A stretch of 64,000 bases of DNA from a bacterium (GCA_035307765.1 DATGHU010000044.1:295717-359716); one strand, 5' to 3'; shown: positions 9,770 through 20,700, counted from the stretch's first letter. Notes: generated from the letters alone by a model not told the origin. Translations and numbers: made by a program.

Positions 9770-11132
9770 CCTTCTGTCCTGGAAGGGACACCGCTACTGG
9801 ACCGGGGCGATGCGCATCAACTATGCGGCTGGTATGCGGGGCAGCCTGGTCGTTGACCCGCCTGCTGCCCCGCCTCCCAGCCACCATCTCGGGTGAGGGT
9901 ATCCCTCCCGCCACCGAAGGGTGACCCAGAGACGTTGGATTATCTCCGAGCCTCCCCCTACAGTCAAGCTTCGTGTATGCCCAATTTTTTTGTTAACTAG
10001 ACTCTTCGAAATTCAGATGGCTCCGTCGAAGAAAATGGCTCCACCGTTGGAAGGGACGGATTCTGTCAGACCGTCTGCGGTTTGACACTCGACTTCCAGA
10101 GAGATCACGGCGAACTTTGTGTCCCTAAGGAACACCGCCGATGGCCGTGACAGGTGCCCCCCCCTGGGGCGAGTGAATCCATCGGCGTCTCCGCTGCCCT
10201 TGGCGAACTTCCCACGATCTTTGCCCTTTCCCTCCTGAACGCGCCTGCTTAACGACAGGCAAGCCGTGTGCAACTAACGCCCGGCGAAAGTGCAGCCCGA
10301 CATCCCCATTTTGTACGCAGCGTTCCACGTTATGCGTCTAAGGAAGCCCGAAAATGGGCACCATACACACATCAAAGCGAGGTTCCGAGAGCACGGCACA
10401 CGAGGCTCTCGAGCCTGGGAATACGGCTGGAAGACGAGGAGGGCGGGCTGCCGACTCCAACACAGCCCAGCCGCCCACGGTGAGCCAGTCGAGGGCATTC
10501 TCACTGGGTCCGAGACTTGTGGGAGGTGACCTCGTCTTGCAGCCACGTTCTGCTGAACCTGCACATCCATCCTCGCTTTGCCCCATCGTTCGATGCGGCG
10601 CCCTCACCGCGATTCCTTGGTCCTTTCTCGCGCGGTTACTGGGTGGGGTGTCCGGTTGCGGCCTGCCCGCGGCCTCCAGAGATCGTGAGAGGTTGCGCGG
10701 CGCCACCGAGACGCCGCGCCCGTTGCGGATTCCTCGCCAGAGCCGCCTCATTGAGACTGGAACGCTACCCCGTTGGGAGCCACGGAAGGGCGGCCATGGT
10801 GCCGTTCAAGATCGGGTCCTCTCCGAGAACCCTGATGTCATTCCCCCCATTGCCCGCTTCATGCGGTTCTGTGCCCTCTTAGCCGCTGAGGATCGTGTGC
10901 GAACATTTGAGGAAACGACTATTGTCGCTGAGTTGGGAGTGGTGGAAAGATGGCCAAGTCGAGCGGGCGGCGGCGTCACCGGCAGCCCCGCGAGTCGCAG
11001 GACGATGCCAGATGACCCCGGGCGTCAAAGCCTTCACAGAAAGAGAGTTCGGATGCACTCTCATTCGTGCCAAGCCATGAGCGCCAACAACGCGAGCGAG
11101 TTGGCATTTCCAGGGTGATGGAGGTGGGAAGC
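9770..11132. other. Long gap without convincing genes
   Basis: About 1.36 kb without a convincing gene. Several overlapping frames up to 254 codons exist, but they are rich in arginine, serine and proline, shift family-like content nowhere and have no ribosome-binding sites. A strong hairpin sits at 9836-9873. The stretch near 9970-10020 is A/T-rich. It may hold decayed genes. Confidence 0.35.
9836..9873 (+). terminator. Long perfect hairpin, terminator-like
   Basis: GCGGGGCAGC (9836-9845) and GCTGCCCCGC (9864-9873) form a perfect 10-bp stem, with a smaller GGTC/GACC stem inside the loop. There is no T-run after it, so intrinsic termination is uncertain. It lies 67 nt after the DUF2294 stop. 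Confidence 0.4.
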
Positions 11133-11468
11133 GTGAAGCGGCGCCCAGCTTTGGCGTTTGTCGCCAAAATGCTCAGCGTAGTCGCGTGGTTCATCGGGGG
11201 GTTCTTCGCCTTTGCGGGCATATATGTGTGGTTCGCGGGTTCTGTTCCAGAATACGAGGGGCAAGACCCCAGGTGGGTGGGGGTTGAATTGATCGTGGCC
11301 GGTGCATTAGCATGGATTGTCGTGAAGAGTGTCGCAGAAATCCTCGAAACCCTCATCAATATTGAGCGCAACACCTGGATTCTGGCGAAAGCGGCGACTG
11401 GGGACAAAGCGTCCGTTTCCAGGATCGAGCGGCGGACCGCCACGATGGTGTCGGGAGAGGCAAGTTAG
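11133..11468 (+). CDS. Small two-helix membrane protein, unknown function
   Basis: The GTG at 11133 has GGAGGTG about 6 nt upstream, giving 111 residues. Two membrane helices are visible (MLSVVAWFIGGFFAFAGIYV and VELIVAGALAWIVVKSVAEI), joined by a short acidic loop, followed by a helical cytoplasmic tail (LINIERNTWILAKAATG). No family is recognised. It precedes the kdp locus on the same strand by about 0.6 kb and is probably separate from it. Confidence 0.55.
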   Translation: MKRRPALAFVAKMLSVVAWFIGGFFAFAGIYVWFAGSVPEYEGQDPRWVGVELIVAGALAWIVVKSVAEILETLINIERNTWILAKAATGDKASVSRIERRTATMVSGEAS

Positions 11469-12096
11469 AGAAGCGGTCACCAGGTCAAGAGATTGTTCTT
11501 TCGGAAGGTGCAGAATGGTGAACAGAGACACTGATGTTTCGGTAGGAAGATCCGCGAGTCGCGCGGCCTTGACCCTTTTCATGCAAGCCAACCAGTAAAA
11601 CAGAACCGCCTTTCTCAAGTTGTTGGCCGGCGAGACAGGTTGCGCTTTGTCGTCAAAGCTAGAACTTCCCCTTCTCGGGCCGGCGGTGAATTTTCGATAG
11701 GGTCCATCATCGCCGGCCGGGTCCAGCCGCGCCACTCCTTGGCACAATCGCCGGAATCACGGTATTCCCGTGCTGCCCCAAACCAATGGCGGGGGTCATT
11801 ATGACGGCATAACGGATCAACCGCCTGACGATGTGTCCTCACGAGTCAACCCCCGTTCGCCTTCAGTATGTTCTCTCCGGCCCCAGGTGGATTGCCGATC
11901 GAGCAAGGCGTAGGATGCCACCAAGCGTCTCCTGCGTCGTCCTCGCGGAGTCGGCATATCCGAGTGGAGACCCTTGACCGCATCTTGAGGATGCTCGTCC
12001 AATTCTTGTGCGCTTCTTGAGGCGATGTTGGAGCATAGTGAATGGCGGATCGCTGAGATCACGCGTCAATCGCTGTGAGGGGTGGTGTTGGTGTTG
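11469..12096. other. Gap upstream of the kdp locus
   Basis: About 630 bases should hold the kdp promoter. No convincing c-di-AMP (ydaO) riboswitch or KdpE box could be recognised by eye, and no frame looks coding. Confidence 0.4.
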
Positions 12097-12186
12097 ATGG
12101 ATGTTGCCATGATCGCGTTGACGTTCCTGTTATTTGTGTCTGCGTTGGGGCTCGTGGGTGGTCTCACACGGTTAATGGGGCGGTGA
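12097..12186 (+). CDS. 29-aa membrane ORF preceding kdpF
   Basis: The frame encodes MDVAMIALTFLLFVSALG plus a short tail ending RLMGR: one membrane helix followed by a positively charged end. Similar tiny MD-x-hydrophobic ORFs precede kdpF in various bacteria, as I recall the kdp loci. GAGGGG lies upstream (12077-12082). Its stop TGA overlaps an in-frame GTG that could start kdpF, which suggests translational coupling. Its role, if any, in the Kdp complex is unknown. Confidence 0.55.
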   Translation: MDVAMIALTFLLFVSALGLVGGLTRLMGR

Positions 12187-12191
12187 ACCCG

Positions 12192-12275
12192 ATGGTCGGA
12201 GTCGCGACCGCGCTCTCGGTTGTGCTGTTCATCTATCTCGCCGTGGCCTTGCTCAAGCCGGAGTGGTTCGTATGA
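12192..12275 (+). CDS. kdpF: K+-transporting ATPase subunit KdpF
   Basis: A 27-residue single-helix peptide (from ATG 12192; a GTG at 12183 would add three residues) ending YLAVALLKPEWF, the characteristic KdpF tail. KdpF stabilises the KdpABC complex by sitting at the lipid interface of KdpA. Its TGA overlaps the kdpA ATG (ATGA), the usual coupling in this operon. Too short for automated callers but convincing from sequence and position. Confidence 0.9.
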   Translation: MVGVATALSVVLFIYLAVALLKPEWFV

Positions 12276-14089
12276 GTGGGAACGGTCTCATTCGCATTGT
12301 GCTGTACCTGGTAGTGTTGTCCTTGTTGGTCAAGCCGCTGGGCGGCTACATGGCGCGTGTGCTGGAGGGCAAGCGGACCGTCTTCGATCGGGCGCTCCGC
12401 CCCTTGGAGCACCTGCTGTACCGGGTCTGCGGGGTGAATCACGCGGAGGAGATGTCCTGGCAGACGTATTCGCTGGCATTGCTGCTGTTCAGCGTTGTTG
12501 GCATGCTACTCCTGTACGGGCTGCAGCGGTTGCAGGCGGTGCTCCCGCTGAACCCGCAGGGGTTTGGCGCGGTGCCGTACGATCTATCCTTCAACACCGC
12601 GGCCTCCTTTACGACGAACACCAACTGGCAGGCCTACGGCGGTGAGAGCACGCTGAGCTACCTTTCCCAGATGGCCGGGCTGACCGTCAAGAACTTCACG
12701 TCCGCCGCGGGGGGGATAGCGGTATTGGCGGCCTTGATTCGGGGCCTGGCTCGCGGGTCGGTGAAGGCGCTCGGCAACTTCTGGGTCGATCTCGTCCGGT
12801 GCAGCCTGTACATCCTCCTGCCGCTCTCGATTGTGCTGGCGTTGGTGCTGGTGTCGCAGGGCGTCGTGCAAACGCTGTCGCCGTACAGGACGGCGACGCT
12901 GGTGGAGCCGACCTCATACGAGCAGCCGATCACTGATGCCGCAGGCAAGCCCGTGCTGGACGCGAAGGGCCAGCCCACGACCAAGACGGTCAAAGTGAGC
13001 GAACAGTTGATCGCGGTGGGCCCCGCGGCCTCGCAGATTGCCATCAAGCAACTTGGCACGAACGGCGGCGGGTTCTTCAACACAAACTCGGCAACGCCGT
13101 TCGAAAACCCGACGCCTCTTTCGAACTTTCTGGAGATGCTGGCAATCACCCTGATCGCCGCGGCGCTGACGTACACGTTTGGCGTCATGATCGGCGACAC
13201 CCGGCAGGGGTGGGCGTTGTTCGCGGCGATGATGCTGATCTTCATCCCGCTCCTCGGGGTGGCCGAAGGGTTCGAGCTCGGCGGGAACCCGCTCTTCAGG
13301 GCGGCCGGCGTGGATCAAGCCTCGAGTGCGCTGCAGCCCGGTGGAAACATGGAAGGCAAGGAGGTGCGCTTCGGCATCGTCGACTCGGCGTTGTGGGCCA
13401 CCGCCACCACCGCCACATCCAACGGCTCGGTCAACGCGATGCACGATTCGTTCACACCGATCGCGGGGATGGTGCCGCTTGTCATGATGCACCTCGGCGA
13501 GGTGGTCTTCGGCGGCGTCGGCTCGGGGCTGTACGGGATGCTGGTCCTGGCGATCCTCGCGGCTTTCGTTGCCGGGTTGATGGTGGGACGGACCCCCGAG
13601 TATCTCGGCAAGAAGATCGAAGCCTTCGAGATGAAGATGGCGACAGTGATCGTGCTCATCATGCCGGCCGTGGTTCTGGTGCTCACGGCGCTCGGTGTCG
13701 CCACCGCCGCGGGACGGGCGGGGATCTCGAACCCGGGGCCGCACGGGTTCAGCCAGGTGCTCTACGCGTTCACGTCGATGGGGAACAACAACGGCAGCGC
13801 GTTTGCCGGATTGAACGCGAACACGCCATTTTACAATCTCGTCGGCGGCGTCGTGATGCTCATTACCCGTTTCTGGATCATCATCCCGACGCTGGCGATC
13901 GCCGGCTCGATGGGGGCGAAGAAGAAGATCCCGGTAAGCCCGGGCACCCTGCCGACGCACACCGGACAGTTTGTCTTGTGGCTGGTGGCGGTGACCATCA
14001 TTATCGGTGCCCTGAGCTTTCTGCCAGCGCTGGCGCTCGGTCCGATCGTCGAGCACCTCCTGCTGCAGGCGGGCACGGTCTTCAAGTGA
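12272..14089 (+). CDS. kdpA: K+-transporting ATPase channel subunit KdpA
   Basis: The 605-residue integral membrane protein is the K+-selective subunit of the KdpFABC high-affinity potassium pump. It carries the selectivity-filter loops expected of the superfamily of K+ transporters, including [14 protein letters not shown] and [18 protein letters not shown] segments and later [12 protein letters not shown]. About ten helices span the length and the size is normal for the family. The start is the ATG overlapping the kdpF stop; the GTG nine bases earlier is less likely. It is followed by kdpB after 10 nt with GAGGAGAGGGAG as ribosome-binding site. Confidence 0.98.
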   Translation: MSGNGLIRIVLYLVVLSLLVKPLGGYMARVLEGKRTVFDRALRPLEHLLYRVCGVNHAEEMSWQTYSLALLLFSVVGMLLLYGLQRLQAVLPLNPQGFGAVPYDLSFNTAASFTTNTNWQAYGGESTLSYLSQMAGLTVKNFTSAAGGIAVLAALIRGLARGSVKALGNFWVDLVRCSLYILLPLSIVLALVLVSQGVVQTLSPYRTATLVEPTSYEQPITDAAGKPVLDAKGQPTTKTVKVSEQLIAVGPAASQIAIKQLGTNGGGFFNTNSATPFENPTPLSNFLEMLAITLIAAALTYTFGVMIGDTRQGWALFAAMMLIFIPLLGVAEGFELGGNPLFRAAGVDQASSALQPGGNMEGKEVRFGIVDSALWATATTATSNGSVNAMHDSFTPIAGMVPLVMMHLGEVVFGGVGSGLYGMLVLAILAAFVAGLMVGRTPEYLGKKIEAFEMKMATVIVLIMPAVVLVLTALGVATAAGRAGISNPGPHGFSQVLYAFTSMGNNNGSAFAGLNANTPFYNLVGGVVMLITRFWIIIPTLAIAGSMGAKKKIPVSPGTLPTHTGQFVLWLVAVTIIIGALSFLPALALGPIVEHLLLQAGTVFK

Positions 14090-14099
14090 GGAGAGGGAG

Positions 14100-16196
14100 A
14101 TGAGTGCACAAATGCAGCACGGGACACTACAGCCGGTCCAGACCGCCATGATCTGGCGGATCGCGGTCCGGGATGCGTTCCTGCGGCTGGATCCGCGCCA
14201 GCAGGTCCGAAACCCGGTCATGTTCGTCGTGGAAATCGGGGCGACCCTGACCGCGGTCCTATTCGTCCAGGCGTTGGGGGGACGGGGTGAAGCGCCCGCG
14301 CCCTTCATCGGCAGTGTCTCGGCGTGGTTGTGGTTCACGGTGGTCTTCGCGAACTTCGCGGAGGCCTTGGCCGAAGGACGGGGGAAGGCGCAGGCCGAGG
14401 CGCTTCGCCGGGCGCGCCGCGAAACGCCGGCGAGGCGCCTGCAGCGGCCCGAGCGCGGCGCCAAGGCCGAGATGGTTTCGTCGACCGGACTGCGGAAAGG
14501 CGATGTCGTGCTTGTGGAAACAGGGGAGATGATCCCGGCCGACGGCGAGGTCGTCGTGGGGATCGCGTCCGTGGACGAGAGCGCGGTGACCGGCGAGAGC
14601 GCCCCGGTGATCCGAGAATCCGGCGGCGACCGGAGCGCGGTTACGGGAAGCACGCGTGTCCTGTCCGACTGGTTGATCGTGCGCGTGACCGCGGATCCCG
14701 GCGAGGGGTTCATCGATCGCATGATCCGGCTGATCGAAGGGGCCCGGCGCCAAAAAACGCCCAACGAGATCGCCCTCAACATCCTGCTGGCGGGATTTAC
14801 GATTCTGTTCTTGATCGTCTGCGCGACGCTGCTGCCGTACTCGGTGTTCAGCGTCGGGGTGGCCGGGCGAGGGACCCCCGTGACGATCACGGTGCTCGTG
14901 GCGCTCCTCGTCTGTCTCATCCCCACCACGATCGGGGGCCTGCTGAGCGCGATCGGCATCGCTGGGATGGACCGCATGATCAAACGCAACGTGATCGCGC
15001 TCTCCGGACGCGCGGTCGAGGCGGCGGGGGACGTGGACGTCCTGCTGCTGGACAAGACCGGCACGATCACGCTCGGCAACCGGCAGGCGGTGGAGTTCAT
15101 TCCCGTCACCAACACGGACAACCGCCAGCTGGCCGAGATCTCGCAGCTCGCCTCGCTCGCCGACGAGACCCCGGAGGGCCGCAGCATCGTCGTCCTGGCG
15201 AAGGACAAGTACGGCCTGCGGGGACGTCCGGTGGGCACCGGGCCCGAGGCGCCGCAGGGCGCCAAGTTCGTGCCGTTCAGTGCGCAAACGCGGATGAGCG
15301 GGGTTGACTTCGACGGCCTGGTCATTCGCAAAGGGGCCGCCGACGCCATCGTGACGCACGTCCGTGCCCTGGGGGGGAGTGTTCCGGCCGAGCTCACCAC
15401 CGTGGTCGACCGCATCGCCCGATCCGGTGGGACGCCCCTCGTGGTTTCGCGAAACAGCGAGATTCTGGGGGTCATTTACCTCAAAGACATCGTGAAGGGC
15501 GGGATCAAGGAGCGATTCCTCCAGCTGCGGAAGATGGGCATCCGCACCGTGATGATCACGGGCGACAACCCGCTGACGGCCGCGGCGATTGCGGCCGAAG
15601 CGGGCGTGGACGACTTCCTGGCGCAGGCCAAGCCGGAGGACAAGCTGCAGTTGATCCGTGAGCAGCAGGCCGGTGGGCGGCTTGTGGCCATGACGGGCGA
15701 CGGGACGAACGACGCCCCGGCGCTGGCGCAGGCCGACGTGGCCGTGGCGATGAACACCGGCACGCAGCCCGCCCGCGAGGCCGCGAACATGGTTGATCTC
15801 GAGAGCAACCCGACCAAGCTCATCGAGATCGTCGAGATCGGCAAGCAGCTCCTGATGACCCGCGGCGCCCTCACGACGTTCAGCATCGCCAATGACGTCG
15901 CCAAGTACTTCGCGATCATCCCTGCGGCGTTTGCCTCGACGTATCCCGTGCTGGGAGCCCTCAACTTCATGCGCCTGGCGACGCCGCAGAGCGCGATCTC
16001 ATCGGCGGTAATTTTCAATGCGCTGATCATCATTGCCCTGATCCCTCTCTCGCTGCGGGGCGTGAAGTATCGGCCCGCGGGGGCGGCGCGCATCCTGCGC
16101 GACAACCTGCTCGTGTACGGCGTCGGAGGGGTGATCGCCCCGTTCATCGGGATCAAGCTGATCGACGTCATTCTGATCGGGTTGGGCTTGCGGTAG
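14100..16196 (+). CDS. kdpB: K+-transporting P-type ATPase subunit KdpB
   Basis: The 698-residue catalytic subunit hydrolyses ATP to drive K+ through KdpA. P-type ATPase landmarks are all present: TGES in the actuator domain, the phosphorylated aspartate in DKTGTIT (about residue 318), the nucleotide-binding KGAADAI region, TGDNPLTA and the hinge [10 protein letters not shown]. Membrane helices flank the cytosolic domains as expected. The length is typical. Position between kdpA and kdpC confirms the assignment. Confidence 0.98.
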   Translation: MSAQMQHGTLQPVQTAMIWRIAVRDAFLRLDPRQQVRNPVMFVVEIGATLTAVLFVQALGGRGEAPAPFIGSVSAWLWFTVVFANFAEALAEGRGKAQAEALRRARRETPARRLQRPERGAKAEMVSSTGLRKGDVVLVETGEMIPADGEVVVGIASVDESAVTGESAPVIRESGGDRSAVTGSTRVLSDWLIVRVTADPGEGFIDRMIRLIEGARRQKTPNEIALNILLAGFTILFLIVCATLLPYSVFSVGVAGRGTPVTITVLVALLVCLIPTTIGGLLSAIGIAGMDRMIKRNVIALSGRAVEAAGDVDVLLLDKTGTITLGNRQAVEFIPVTNTDNRQLAEISQLASLADETPEGRSIVVLAKDKYGLRGRPVGTGPEAPQGAKFVPFSAQTRMSGVDFDGLVIRKGAADAIVTHVRALGGSVPAELTTVVDRIARSGGTPLVVSRNSEILGVIYLKDIVKGGIKERFLQLRKMGIRTVMITGDNPLTAAAIAAEAGVDDFLAQAKPEDKLQLIREQQAGGRLVAMTGDGTNDAPALAQADVAVAMNTGTQPAREAANMVDLESNPTKLIEIVEIGKQLLMTRGALTTFSIANDVAKYFAIIPAAFASTYPVLGALNFMRLATPQSAISSAVIFNALIIIALIPLSLRGVKYRPAGAARILRDNLLVYGVGGVIAPFIGIKLIDVILIGLGLR

Positions 16197-16270
16197 GGCG
16201 TGGAGATGGAAGTAGGCGTGCTGACGGCGCGTCGCCCGTGGGCGGGCACCTGACGAGGAGTGTGAAGGGG

Positions 16271-16843
16271 ATGCGTAGGCAGCTGTACCCGGCGATCATG
16301 ATGACGTTGGCACTGACTGTCTTGTTGGGCCTGGTTTATCCGCTCGTCATCACCGGGCTGGCGCAGGTACTGTTTCCCCGGCAGGCCAACGGCAGCCTCA
16401 TTGTCGAGCACGGCCGCACTGTCGGTTCGACGCTGATCGGCCAGCCCTTTGCCGACCCGAAGTACTTCTGGGGCCGGCCGTCGGCGACGTCCCCGCAAGC
16501 GTACAACGCCAGCGCGTCGAGCGGCTCGAATCTGGCGCCGACCAATCAGGCGCTCCTCGATGCGGTGAAGCAGCGCGTGGCGGACCTGCGGGCGGCCGAT
16601 CCGGGAAACACCGCGCCGGTCCCGGTCGACCTGGTCACGGCGTCGGGCAGCGGGCTGGATCCGCACATCACTCCCGCCGCGGCCCTCTATCAAGTGGCCC
16701 GCGTCGCGAGGGTGCGCAAGTTGCCGGTGGACGCGGTGCGGGAGCTCGTGCAGCGGCATACTGAGGGTCGCCTGTTCGGCGTGCTCGGCGAACCGCGCGT
16801 AAACGTGCTTGCATTGAATCGAGACCTCGATCGCACCCCCTGA
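16271..16843 (+). CDS. kdpC: K+-transporting ATPase subunit KdpC
   Basis: KdpC has one N-terminal membrane helix ([20 protein letters not shown]) and a periplasmic/extracellular domain with the conserved [26 protein letters not shown] and [11 protein letters not shown] motifs; it stabilises KdpAB and affects K+ affinity. The ATG at 16271 is chosen because GAGGAG lies about 10 nt upstream (16255-16260); a GTG at 16262 and an earlier frame extension are possible. Length of 190 residues is normal. Confidence 0.97.
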   Translation: MRRQLYPAIMMTLALTVLLGLVYPLVITGLAQVLFPRQANGSLIVEHGRTVGSTLIGQPFADPKYFWGRPSATSPQAYNASASSGSNLAPTNQALLDAVKQRVADLRAADPGNTAPVPVDLVTASGSGLDPHITPAAALYQVARVARVRKLPVDAVRELVQRHTEGRLFGVLGEPRVNVLALNRDLDRTP

Positions 16844-16946
16844 GTGGGGCGAGTGGGGAGGGGTTCCAGCAACCCGCACAGGTTCGCGCGCCCGTGCTAC
16901 AGTAAGTGATAATCAGAACCAAGCGAGGTGGTGATCCCCCAGCCGG

Positions 16947-19628
16947 ATGGACGTCGAATCTGATCGACCGCGCCCCGAGGCGCTTCTCGAAGCGGCGACG
17001 GCCGAGGAGCGGCGGAAGCGGAGGGGGAAACTAAGGATCTTCCTCGGCGCCGCCGCGGGCGTGGGGAAGACGTATGCCATGCTCGAGGCCGCTCAGGAGC
17101 AGCAGGCTCAAGGGCGGGCTGTGTTCATCGCCTACGTCGAAACCCATGGCCGGCAGGAGACCGAGGCTCTACTCACGGGACTGCCGCTGATCCCGCGGCG
17201 GCGAGTGGAGTACCGCGGGGTCACCATTGAGGAGTTGGATCTCGACCTCGCCCTCAACCAACACCCCCAGTTGGCCCTGGTCGATGAGCTCGCGCACACG
17301 AACGCGCCAGGGTCCCGGCATACCAAACGTTGCCAGGACGTTGACGAACTCCTCGCGGCGGGGATCGACGTCTACACCACCCTCAACATTCAGCACGTCC
17401 AAAGCCTCAACGATATCGTGGCGCAGATCACCGGCGTGACCGTGCAGGAGACCGTGCCGGACCGAGTCTTGGAAGAGGCCGACGAGATCGAGCTCGTAGA
17501 CCTCTCGCCGGACGAACTCATCGTGCGTCTCCACGAGGGGAAGGTGTACCTGCCCGAGCAGGCGAGCCGGGCGATCGAGAAGTTCTTCCGGCCGGGCAAC
17601 CTCAACGCCCTTCGGGAAATCGCGCTGCGCTACGTCGCCGGTCGCGTAGATCACCAGATGCGGACTTATATGGGTGCGCACGCGATCCCGGGACCGTGGC
17701 CGGCGGGGGAGCGGGTCCTGGTCTGCCTCGATCCCAGCCCGGTTGGGGAGCGGCTGGTGAGGACCGGCCGGCGTCTGGCCACCGGGTTGGACGCCGAGTG
17801 GATCGCTGTGCATGTGGAAACCGGCGAGGATAGTCGGTACACCGACGACGAGCGGGACCGGCTGGCCCGCCTGCTCCGGTTGGCGGAAGAGTTGGGCGCG
17901 GTCGTGGTCACGCTGCCCGGCACGGGCGTCGCCGAAGAGGTGATCCGGTACGCGCGCACCCACAACATCACCAAGATTATTGTCGGTGCGTCGCGCCGGC
18001 CGTGGTGGGCAGAGCTGGTGCGGGGAGCCGTCGTGGACCGCATCATCCGGGCCAGCGGCGCCGCCGACGTGTACGTGATCCGAGGCCCGGCGGAGCGGCT
18101 CCGGCACTTCCGCGCCGAGCGGCGCGTCCAGTCGCACCCGCGCGCGCACTACTTGTACAGCGCCGGCATCATCGGGCTGGTCACCGCGGGCAGCGCGCTG
18201 ATCCAGACACGCCTCGACCCAACGAACCTGACGATGCCGTACCTGCTCGCCGTGGTGATCATCGCCTTGGAGTGGGGACGGGGCCCGGCGATCCTCGGCG
18301 CAGCGCTCGGCGTTGTGTCGTTCGATTTCTTCTTTGTCCCACCGTACTTCTCGTTCGCGGTGTCCGACACACAATATCTCCTGACCTTTGCCGGGCTCCT
18401 GGTGGTGGGCGTCGTCATCAGCTCGCTCGCCGGTCGGGCTCGGGAGCAGGCGCAGGCCGCCCGGCGGCGGGAAGCGTACACGGCCGCGCTCTTCGCCTTG
18501 AGCGGAGACCTGGCGGCGACAAGCGGCGTCGAGGCGATCGCCGCGGCGGTCGCCAGGCACATGGCGGCCACCTTCAGCCGAGAAGTCGCGGTGTTGCTGG
18601 TGGTGGAGGGACGGCTGCGGCCGATCTATCAGGCACCCGGCTTTCCTCTGGACCAGAACGAGCTCGCCGTTGCCACATGGGTGTACGAACACGGCGAAGC
18701 CGCAGGCTATGGGACCGATACGCTGCCGGCCGCGTCGGCCCGCTATCTTCCTTTGAAAACCGCGCAGGCCGTGCTCGGGGTGCTGGGCGTGCGCCCCCCG
18801 ACGATCACGGAACCCTTGACTCCCGAGCAGCGCCAGCTCTCGGAGGCCTTCGCCAATCAAGCGGCCCTGGCCATCGAGCGCACCCAGCTCGCCGATGTGG
18901 CAAAACGCGTTGAGGTGATGCGCGAGACGGAGCGGCTGCAAGCGGCGCTGCTCGACTCGATCTCGCACGATCTGCGCACCCCCTTGGCCTCGATCACCGG
19001 GGCCCTGAGCAGCCTGACCGACCCAGGGACGGTTCTGGACGATGCTCAACGGTGCGAGCTGCTCGAGACCGCGAGGGAGCAGGCTACGCAGATGAACCAG
19101 TTGGTGGGCAACCTCTTGGAGATGACCCGGCTGGAAGCCGGAGCACTCAAGCTGCGCCTCGCCCCGACCGACATCCAAGAACTGATCGGCACGGTCGTGG
19201 GTCAGTTCGGGGACGCCCTCCGTGGGCGCGAGGTCACGATTGAGACGGCCCCGGACCTCCCCGCCGTGCCCATGGACTTCGCGCTCGTCACCCGGGCGCT
19301 GGCCAACATCCTGGACAACGCGTTGAAGTACTCGCCGGCGGGGTCGCCGATCGAGATCCGCGCCCGCATGGCTGGATCCGAGCTTCGGCTTCAGATCGCC
19401 GATCGAGGACCCGGTATCCCCCCAGGAGAGATGGAGCGAATCTTCGACAAGTTCTACCGGATCCGTCGGCCCGGGGACGCAGGCGGGGTTGGCCTGGGTC
19501 TCTCGATCTGCCGGGGGATCGCGGAGTTGCACGGTGGGCGTATTTGGGCGGAGCATCGGGAAGGGGGCGGGACCTCCGTGACGTTTGCCGCGCCAACGGC
19601 ACTGGCCGCCGCTCCGGCTGCGCGCTAG
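16947..19628 (+). CDS. kdpD: Osmosensitive K+ channel sensor kinase KdpD
   Basis: An 893-residue full-length KdpD. In order: N-terminal KdpD domain with Walker A GAAAGVGKT (about 33-41) and VDELAHTNAPGSRH; a universal-stress-protein-like domain (about 250-390) ending in IIVGASRRPWW; four membrane helices (about 400-500); a GAF-like domain; the HisKA box SISHDLRTPL (about 671) and an HATPase domain with N, G1 and G2 boxes (NILDNALKYSP, DRGPGIP, GVGLGLSIC). It senses K+ limitation and phosphorylates KdpE. A 103-nt gap separates it from kdpC, so it may have its own promoter. Confidence 0.97.
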   Translation: MDVESDRPRPEALLEAATAEERRKRRGKLRIFLGAAAGVGKTYAMLEAAQEQQAQGRAVFIAYVETHGRQETEALLTGLPLIPRRRVEYRGVTIEELDLDLALNQHPQLALVDELAHTNAPGSRHTKRCQDVDELLAAGIDVYTTLNIQHVQSLNDIVAQITGVTVQETVPDRVLEEADEIELVDLSPDELIVRLHEGKVYLPEQASRAIEKFFRPGNLNALREIALRYVAGRVDHQMRTYMGAHAIPGPWPAGERVLVCLDPSPVGERLVRTGRRLATGLDAEWIAVHVETGEDSRYTDDERDRLARLLRLAEELGAVVVTLPGTGVAEEVIRYARTHNITKIIVGASRRPWWAELVRGAVVDRIIRASGAADVYVIRGPAERLRHFRAERRVQSHPRAHYLYSAGIIGLVTAGSALIQTRLDPTNLTMPYLLAVVIIALEWGRGPAILGAALGVVSFDFFFVPPYFSFAVSDTQYLLTFAGLLVVGVVISSLAGRAREQAQAARRREAYTAALFALSGDLAATSGVEAIAAAVARHMAATFSREVAVLLVVEGRLRPIYQAPGFPLDQNELAVATWVYEHGEAAGYGTDTLPAASARYLPLKTAQAVLGVLGVRPPTITEPLTPEQRQLSEAFANQAALAIERTQLADVAKRVEVMRETERLQAALLDSISHDLRTPLASITGALSSLTDPGTVLDDAQRCELLETAREQATQMNQLVGNLLEMTRLEAGALKLRLAPTDIQELIGTVVGQFGDALRGREVTIETAPDLPAVPMDFALVTRALANILDNALKYSPAGSPIEIRARMAGSELRLQIADRGPGIPPGEMERIFDKFYRIRRPGDAGGVGLGLSICRGIAELHGGRIWAEHREGGGTSVTFAAPTALAAAPAAR

Positions 19629-19632
19629 CACG

Positions 19633-20325
19633 ATGTCCGAATCGGGGCTGCGGGTGCTGGTCGTCGACGATGAGCAGGCGATCCGTCGGTTCCTCCGCGT
19701 ATCCCTCACCGCGCACGGCCACAACGTTTTCGAGGCAGAAAACGGGGAGGCGGCGCTGGCAGCGGCGGCGGCGAACCGCCCCGACGTGATCATCCTCGAT
19801 CTCGGCCTCCCGGACATAGACGGGGTCGCGGTCGCGAAACGGCTCCGGGAGTGGACCCGGACACCGATCATCGTCCTCTCGGTCCGTGATCAGGAAGACG
19901 CAAAGGTCGATGCGCTCGATGCCGGAGCCGACGATTACTTGACCAAGCCGTTTGGGGTCGGTGAGCTCATGGCCCGGATTCGGGTCGCGATACGGCACGC
20001 CACGCGGCCGGCCCAGGAGCCGGTTTTCACCGCGGGTGATCTTGTGGTTGACCTGACCCGGCGGCAAGTCACCGTCGGCGGACGCGAGGTGACCCTCACA
20101 CCAACCGAGTACGACCTCCTGAAAGCGCTGATCACACAGGCCGGGAAGGTGGTGACTCACCGTCAATTACTGCACCAGGTCTGGGGAGCCGGTTATGAGC
20201 AAGGCGCCCATCTCCTTCAAGTGAACGTCAGCAACCTCCGCCGGAAGCTTGAGCCGGACCCGGCGCGACCTCGATTCATCCAAACCGAGCCGGGGGTTGG
20301 TTACCGACTGAGAGAGGGCGCCTGA
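19633..20325 (+). CDS. kdpE: KDP operon response regulator KdpE
   Basis: An OmpR-family regulator of 230 residues. The receiver domain has the acidic pair DDEQ, the phosphoacceptor aspartate in VIILDLGLPD (about 52) and the lysine in TKPF. The C-terminal winged helix has TPTEYDLLKAL, LLHQVWG and a recognition helix VNVSNLRRKLEPD. It starts 4 nt after kdpD, so the pair is co-translated. It should activate kdp transcription. Confidence 0.97.
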   Translation: MSESGLRVLVVDDEQAIRRFLRVSLTAHGHNVFEAENGEAALAAAAANRPDVIILDLGLPDIDGVAVAKRLREWTRTPIIVLSVRDQEDAKVDALDAGADDYLTKPFGVGELMARIRVAIRHATRPAQEPVFTAGDLVVDLTRRQVTVGGREVTLTPTEYDLLKALITQAGKVVTHRQLLHQVWGAGYEQGAHLLQVNVSNLRRKLEPDPARPRFIQTEPGVGYRLREGA

Positions 20326-20369
20326 TCGAGGCGCAAACGGGCCCCGAGGATCCGGGGATGGGTGTCGCC

Positions 20370-20395
20370 GGGCGACGGACGCCCTAGGGGTTTTT
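20370..20395 (+). terminator. Possible terminator after kdpE
   Basis: GGGCG (20370-20374) and CGCCC (20380-20384) form a short GC stem followed by TAGGGG and a run of five T. The stem is short and the T-run is displaced, so this is a weak candidate, but it sits 45 nt past the kdpE stop. Confidence 0.4.
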
Positions 20396-20538
20396 GGGGG
20401 GGAATGTGTCACCGTATCGGAAAATCACCCTTCGAGATATGACAGCCTGGGGGACAATGAGCTCAATGGACGTCGTGGTGCGTCCGAATGTCAGGCGCGA
20501 TGCCGGGACACCGGAACTCGTTCCTCTCGGAGGTCGAT

Positions 20539-20700
20539 ATGAGCGACGGGTTTCCCAGAGCACCTGCGCTGATGCAGAGCGGTTTAATTTCCTCGAAGTC
20601 GAGTGGGACGCTATCTACCGTTCTCCCCGACTCGATGGATCCTGGGGAGAAGGGCCCGGTTGGTGAGGTCGGATTGGGTTCGGTCTCGGTTCGGAATTGA
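20539..20700 (+). CDS. Possible small hypothetical protein
   Basis: A 53-codon frame starts with an ATG that has GGAGG 6 nt upstream, an unusually good ribosome-binding site in an otherwise gene-free stretch. The product (starting MSDGFPRAPALMQSG) is rich in Ser, Gly and Pro with no helix, signal peptide or recognised family. It may be real or chance. The rest of 20326-20917 shows nothing recognisable. Confidence 0.25.
   Translation: MSDGFPRAPALMQSGLISSKSSGTLSTVLPDSMDPGEKGPVGEVGLGSVSVRN

Noticed and set aside
10354..11118. 254-codon plus-strand frame before the small membrane protein
   Set aside because: No ribosome-binding site, no family resemblance and low-quality composition; treated as noncoding or decayed.
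11820..12090. Possible c-di-AMP riboswitch upstream of kdp
   Set aside because: Expected in many kdp loci, but the conserved ydaO core could not be matched by eye.
12914..15475. 853-codon open frame antisense to kdpA and kdpB
   Set aside because: Arg/Ser/Thr-rich shadow of two certain genes with no homology of its own.
17169..19871. 900-codon open frame antisense to kdpD and kdpE
   Set aside because: Same shadow effect; kdpD has all its domains on the plus strand.
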